8,219 nucleotides of DNA from Lachnospiraceae bacterium (lineage in GTDB: Bacteria > Bacillota_A > Clostridia > Lachnospirales > Lachnospiraceae): positions 1-8,219 of the forward strand of contig JAGOGN010000063.1 in assembly GCA_017996675.1 (NCBI GenBank), read 5' to 3'. Numbering within the stretch: position 1 is the stretch's first letter; every line of letters starts with the position of its first letter. The position numbers and the translations under genes are program-made. This document shows, piece by piece, positions 5,217 to 8,219 of the stretch. Below the pieces are notes generated by a model. It saw only the letters and a program-made list of their open reading frames with translations, was not told the DNA's origin and searched no databases.

Positions 5217-7424
5217 TTACTCTACTCCTCTTTTGAAATGACCATTTGTATACGAAAATGGAATATCAGAAGCCTTGATAGGCTCTTTCTTTAAACAACG
5301 TTCCATTAATTGCAATACTTCCTCTACTTGTTGTTCGCTTTCCATGTGGAAATCCAGGCGAAAACGATGAAATCCATGCTCCGTAAGGGTCTGATAATGT
5401 TGCAATAAACAAAGTGGCTCTGAATTATAAATGATATTATTACACTGGATACAGGAGGTCTCAACATAAAAAAGTTTGTCATAACGATCTTTTAAGTAAC
5501 CAGCCTGATGGGAGTGCTTACAGCGTTCAAGAGAACGAAAAACGCATTGTGCGGAAATCATCAGAGGAAGATATCCATAAATCGTTAATAGTGCATTTTT
5601 ATTTTGTAGCCCCCACAACTCTTTTTTGTTTAGTTCATATGGCAACGTTACTTTATCGGCGATGGAATCTAGAAAATAACTGGACCAGTCGTTCATTTGG
5701 TAAAGATGAGGTCCACACATTACTTTCAACCCTTGTCCTTTTAATTGTTTTGAAAATCCTAAGCCATCCAAGCTATTTACCTGTACTCCAGTAAAATATT
5801 TTAAATCGCTTAAAAATGATGGGCGCGTGAGTTGCTGAATGGTTTGCTCTCTGATTACCCATGGTAGATCCAGGTAAAATTCAACTGTTGGAGCAAGTTT
5901 TATTTGCTCTATGATTCTTGCTTGATCTGATTTCCATAAATCATAGGATACAATTATCTGTGAAGGCTGTGATTTTTTTAGAATCACTTCTAATTGTTCT
6001 GTTTTTTGAACGAAAAAAATCTGTTCATAATTCGTGGGAGCTGTTTCTATGGCTGGATTCACAACTGGTGTACTGACAATTCTTTTATCTTTTGCTAACA
6101 ACTGCTGCTCTAATTCCTCTATCGCTTGACGACGTAATCGTTTCAGAATGGATGCAGGTACAAAAGCATTCGAATCCAATCGAAGATCTATTGTTTTGAA
6201 TCGGAAAACAGTATCGTTAATTTGCGTTAGTTTCTCTTGTAACTGCTCCCTTGTAGCCGGTGCCTTTTGTGCTGCTTCCACAATTGGACCTTCCAAAGAG
6301 ACCGAATGATTTGTCCCGTCAATCTGAATCAATAGTTTTAGTGGCTGACCGACCAATGCCGTTAGTGTTCCAGTAATTGCAAGTTCTGCTGGTGTAATTG
6401 ACAAGTCAGAGTCGATTTTAGATAAATCTGAACTGTAACTTGCATTATTCATTGTAATCATGGAAGAGCCATTATATTGCGCGTAATAACCAGTTGAAAA
6501 ACCGCTTCGACATCCATATGCAGTTAATTGTGTAACACCCTTTTGAATCTCTTTTTTTGTCAGATTCTGATTCTGAGTAACAATTTGATCAATGAATCGA
6601 CGGTAAACATGAACAACGCCTTGTGCATATTCTTTTTGCTTCATTCGACCTTCAATTTTGAAAGAACAAATTCCACTAGAAAGAAGCTGGTCTAAAATAG
6701 GTAAGGTATTCATGTCATTCATACTAAGAATATATTTTTCGCTTTCTATTAGATGTTTATCTTCATCTAATAAATCATAAGGAAGTCGACATGGTTGGGT
6801 ACATCGTCCACGATTACCGCTTCTACCACCTAGTAAGCTACTAAATAAACACTGGCCGGAATAACAATAACACATGGCGCCATGAATGAAAGATTCGATT
6901 TCTATATTACAGTTCTTACGAATGGATACAATTTCCGCAAAACCTAGTTCACGTGCTGGGACGATTCGAGTAAATCCAAGATCCTTTAAAACTTGTGCAC
7001 CATAGCTACTGGTAATTGACAACTGCGTACTGGCATGTAAGTCTAAAAGTGGAAAATTCTCATGGATAAAAGCGGCAACCCCCAAATCCTGTACAATCAC
7101 AGCATCTAAACCTTCTTCGTAAAAAGGCTGAATATAGGAATATAATTGGTTGTTTAGTTCCTCATTTTTTACCAGGGTATTAATTGTCAGGTATACTTTT
7201 CGATCTAATAAATGAGCATAATGGATTGCTGTGATAATCTCTTCGCGTGAAAAGTTGGTAGCATATGCTCTTGCACCAAATAAATCGCCACCGAGGTAAA
7301 CCGCATCGGCACCTGCAGCAATGACACTATAAAAAATCTCTAAACTTCCAGCAGGAGCCAGTAGTTCGATTTTGGATGTTTCATTCATATTTCTACTCCT
7401 ATAAAAATCAAGAGAAACCCGCAT
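5217..7424 (-). CDS. Long U32-family protein with DUF3656-like region (RlhA/TrhP-type RNA hydroxylation)
   Basis: 735 residues from the chosen start. The U32 domain fills the first 290 or so: KIELLAPAGSLEIF, GADAVYLGG, FGARAYATNF, DAVIVQDLG, LHASTQLS, then the cysteine-rich FIHGAMCYCYSGQCLFSS and GNRGRCTQPCRLPYD with C185, C187, C192, C208 and C212. A DUF3656-like region follows (about 345-445). The C-terminal third resembles a second U32-like half with its own cysteines (C627, C635, C658, C661). Although named peptidase, studied relatives (RlhA, TrhO/TrhP systems) hydroxylate 23S rRNA or tRNA using prephenate and an Fe-S cluster, so an RNA-modification role is likelier. Start choice: ATG 7424 has AGGAGG at 7433-7438 with an 8-nt spacer. 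ATG 7388 has AGGAG at 7396-7400 (7-nt spacer) and gives the usual short MNETSKIELLAPAG start. ATG 7442 has no ribosome-binding site. It follows zapA by 21 bp. Confidence 0.88.
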   Translation of the reverse strand: MRVSLDFYRSRNMNETSKIELLAPAGSLEIFYSVIAAGADAVYLGGDLFGARAYATNFSREEIITAIHYAHLLDRKVYLTINTLVKNEELNNQLYSYIQPFYEEGLDAVIVQDLGVAAFIHENFPLLDLHASTQLSITSSYGAQVLKDLGFTRIVPARELGFAEIVSIRKNCNIEIESFIHGAMCYCYSGQCLFSSLLGGRSGNRGRCTQPCRLPYDLLDEDKHLIESEKYILSMNDMNTLPILDQLLSSGICSFKIEGRMKQKEYAQGVVHVYRRFIDQIVTQNQNLTKKEIQKGVTQLTAYGCRSGFSTGYYAQYNGSSMITMNNASYSSDLSKIDSDLSITPAELAITGTLTALVGQPLKLLIQIDGTNHSVSLEGPIVEAAQKAPATREQLQEKLTQINDTVFRFKTIDLRLDSNAFVPASILKRLRRQAIEELEQQLLAKDKRIVSTPVVNPAIETAPTNYEQIFFVQKTEQLEVILKKSQPSQIIVSYDLWKSDQARIIEQIKLAPTVEFYLDLPWVIREQTIQQLTRPSFLSDLKYFTGVQVNSLDGLGFSKQLKGQGLKVMCGPHLYQMNDWSSYFLDSIADKVTLPYELNKKELWGLQNKNALLTIYGYLPLMISAQCVFRSLERCKHSHQAGYLKDRYDKLFYVETSCIQCNNIIYNSEPLCLLQHYQTLTEHGFHRFRLDFHMESEQQVEEVLQLMERCLKKEPIKASDIPFSYTNGHFKRGVE

Positions 7425-7438
7425 TGCGTGTTCCTCCT
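7396..7438 (-). promoter_or_regulatory. Two ribosome-binding sites giving alternative U32 starts
   Basis: AGGAGG (7433-7438) lies 8 nt before ATG 7424, and AGGAG (7396-7400) lies 7 nt before the in-frame ATG 7388. Both are well spaced. The 12 residues between the two ATGs (MRVSLDFYRSRN) are not part of the recognisable U32 fold. The protein may be made from either start, or from both. Confidence 0.6.
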
Positions 7439-7445
7439 TCATTCT

Positions 7446-7862
7446 TTATAAATTATTTAATAACTTATCTTCCAGAGAAGACTCTAACCGTTCTTTTTGA
7501 AGTTGTAATTCTCGATTTTTTAACTCCAGTTCCCGTGTTTTTTCTTCCAGGGTATCATATTTTATTTGTAAGGAAATTAATTCATGCTTTAAATCATATA
7601 CTTCTTTATCATTGGATTCGAATTCCAATTCTAAAGATTCTACTCGTTCCTTTGCTTTAAAGTAATCATCTGCAATGTTCAATTGTAGCAAAGTTGCTTT
7701 CATTTCAGCTGAAAGCCTTTTAAATGCATCCATACTGTCAAATTCACCGATTTTGTTATTGATATAGGATGCAACTTTATGTAAATATTCTTCGCTTTCA
7801 TAGCCACTTAATGAGTAAATCTTTCCACCGATTAATACATCTGCACTTGTCTTCGTTGACAT
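7446..7862 (-). CDS. zapA: Cell division protein ZapA
   Basis: A 138-residue ZapA-family protein, which bundles and stabilises FtsZ filaments at the division ring in the cytoplasm. The N-terminal globular part (about 7-55) has the family pattern: ADVLIGGKIYSLSGYESEEYLHKVASYINNKI. It is followed by the start of the long helix (SAEMKATLLQLNIADDYFKAKE). From about residue 65 to the end the chain is a continuous, highly charged coiled coil (ELEFESNDKEVYDLKHEL, LEEKTRELELKNRELQLQ). This is longer than the 85-110 residues of minimal ZapA proteins and is common in clostridia. The ATG at 7862 is the only possible start, since an in-frame TGA lies 9 bp upstream. The nearest Shine-Dalgarno, AAGGA at 7874-7878, has a longish 11-nt spacer. 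It is the first gene after a strong promoter. Confidence 0.92.
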   Translation of the reverse strand: MSTKTSADVLIGGKIYSLSGYESEEYLHKVASYINNKIGEFDSMDAFKRLSAEMKATLLQLNIADDYFKAKERVESLELEFESNDKEVYDLKHELISLQIKYDTLEEKTRELELKNRELQLQKERLESSLEDKLLNNL

Positions 7863-7918
7863 TCTCGTTCACATCCTTCTATTTAGGTTCGGTTCTTATC
7901 GGATACTATATATTGTGT

Positions 7919-7947
7919 ATTATAACCTTAATATAGCAATTTGACAA
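7919..7947 (-). promoter_or_regulatory. Strong sigma-A promoter of the zapA operon
   Basis: On the minus strand TTGTCA (7942-7947) and a perfect TATAAT (7919-7924) are separated by 17 bp. The start site would be near 7912, giving a leader of about 50 nt before the zapA ATG. The -35 hexamer begins 3 bp after the ruvB stop codon. It should drive zapA, the U32 gene, the SEDS gene and the PBP gene, all closely spaced on the same strand with no terminator seen between them. Confidence 0.8.
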
Positions 7948-7950
7948 CTA

Positions 7951-8219
7951 CTATTTGTCGGAATTCTGACAATAAGGAATTCCAAAATGATGGTAAGCGA
8001 GTTCGGTAGCAACTCTTCCCCTTGGTGTTCGATTAATAAAACCATTTTTAACCAGATATGGTTCATAAACATCTTCAATGGTATTGGAATCTTCGCCAAT
8101 TGCTGCAGCGAGTGTATCCAGCCCAAGTGGTCCACCTTGAAATTTCTCAATAATTGTTAATATAATCTGACGGTCATTCTGATCGAGACCATAAGCATCC
8201 ACTTCAAGGATATCAAGAC
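7951..8219 (-). CDS. ruvB: Holliday junction branch-migration helicase RuvB, C-terminal end (5' part outside window)
   Basis: The visible 88 or so residues are the RuvB C-terminal winged-helix domain that contacts DNA. They run [52 protein letters not shown] and [18 protein letters not shown], and end PYCQNSDK at a TAG (7951-7953) followed by a second TAG. The [10 protein letters not shown] and RTPRGRVAT blocks are diagnostic. The AAA+ ATPase part lies beyond the right edge. The reading frame runs through the window end at 8217, so the GTG at 8200-8202 is an internal valine, not a start. No terminator is visible after it: only a 5-bp inverted repeat that overlaps the zapA -35 element. Confidence 0.96.
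   Translation of the reverse strand, partial: LDILEVDAYGLDQNDRQIILTIIEKFQGGPLGLDTLAAAIGEDSNTIEDVYEPYLVKNGFINRTPRGRVATELAYHHFGIPYCQNSDK

Noticed and set aside
5549..5794. Plus-strand frame of 81 codons
   Set aside because: It lies wholly antisense within the U32 gene and has no start signal or similarity I can recognise.
7941..7946. TTGACA on the plus strand as a plus-strand promoter
   Set aside because: No acceptable -10 hexamer lies 16-18 bp downstream and no plus-strand gene follows; the hexamer is the reverse face of the zapA -35 region.
7942..7967. Small inverted repeats (GACAA/TTGTC) after ruvB as a terminator or operator
   Set aside because: The stem is only 5 bp with a 7-nt loop and no T-tract, and it coincides with the zapA -35 hexamer, so chance is the simplest explanation.

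Overview
This window looks like a core chromosomal segment of a low-G+C, spore-forming Firmicute. Clostridia, and probably Lachnospiraceae, is an inference from three things: the protein flavour, the order ruvB - zapA - long U32 protein, and the YtfJ-family sporulation protein paired with a DUF2953 protein. Almost every gene lies on the minus strand. The only plus-strand gene is the tail of rpmB at the left edge, which converges on the rest.

Reading in the direction of transcription (right to left): the window opens inside the 3' end of ruvB (Holliday-junction helicase). A near-consensus sigma-A promoter (TTGTCA, 17 bp, TATAAT) follows directly. It should drive a tightly packed cell-division and cell-wall group: zapA (FtsZ-ring regulator), a long U32-family protein with a DUF3656-like middle (RNA-hydroxylation type), a SEDS glycosyltransferase (FtsW/RodA/SpoVE type) and a class B penicillin-binding transpeptidase. 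The SEDS and PBP genes overlap by 8 bp and probably act as a polymerase/crosslinker pair.

After a gap of about 87 bp with a second candidate promoter comes a second minus-strand group: a Nudix hydrolase, a 110-residue protein of unknown function, a membrane-anchored DUF2953 protein and a YtfJ/GerW-family sporulation protein. The spacing is tight (15 bp, a 13-bp overlap, 4 bp), so this is very probably one transcript. The last two genes match the ytfI-ytfJ pairing of Bacillus.

The 231 bp between the convergent ends (106-336) hold no gene but are full of structure. There is a clean terminator for rpmB, a 14-bp A/T-rich hairpin, and two identical 50-bp GC-rich direct repeats, each able to fold into a long imperfect hairpin. 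The copy nearer ytfJ is followed on the minus strand by six T's, so it doubles as a plausible terminator. This repeat cluster is the least ordinary part of the window. I see no phage, transposase, CRISPR, tRNA, rRNA or defence genes, and no evidence of a wholly new multi-gene system. The main unknowns are the repeat family and the 110-residue protein.
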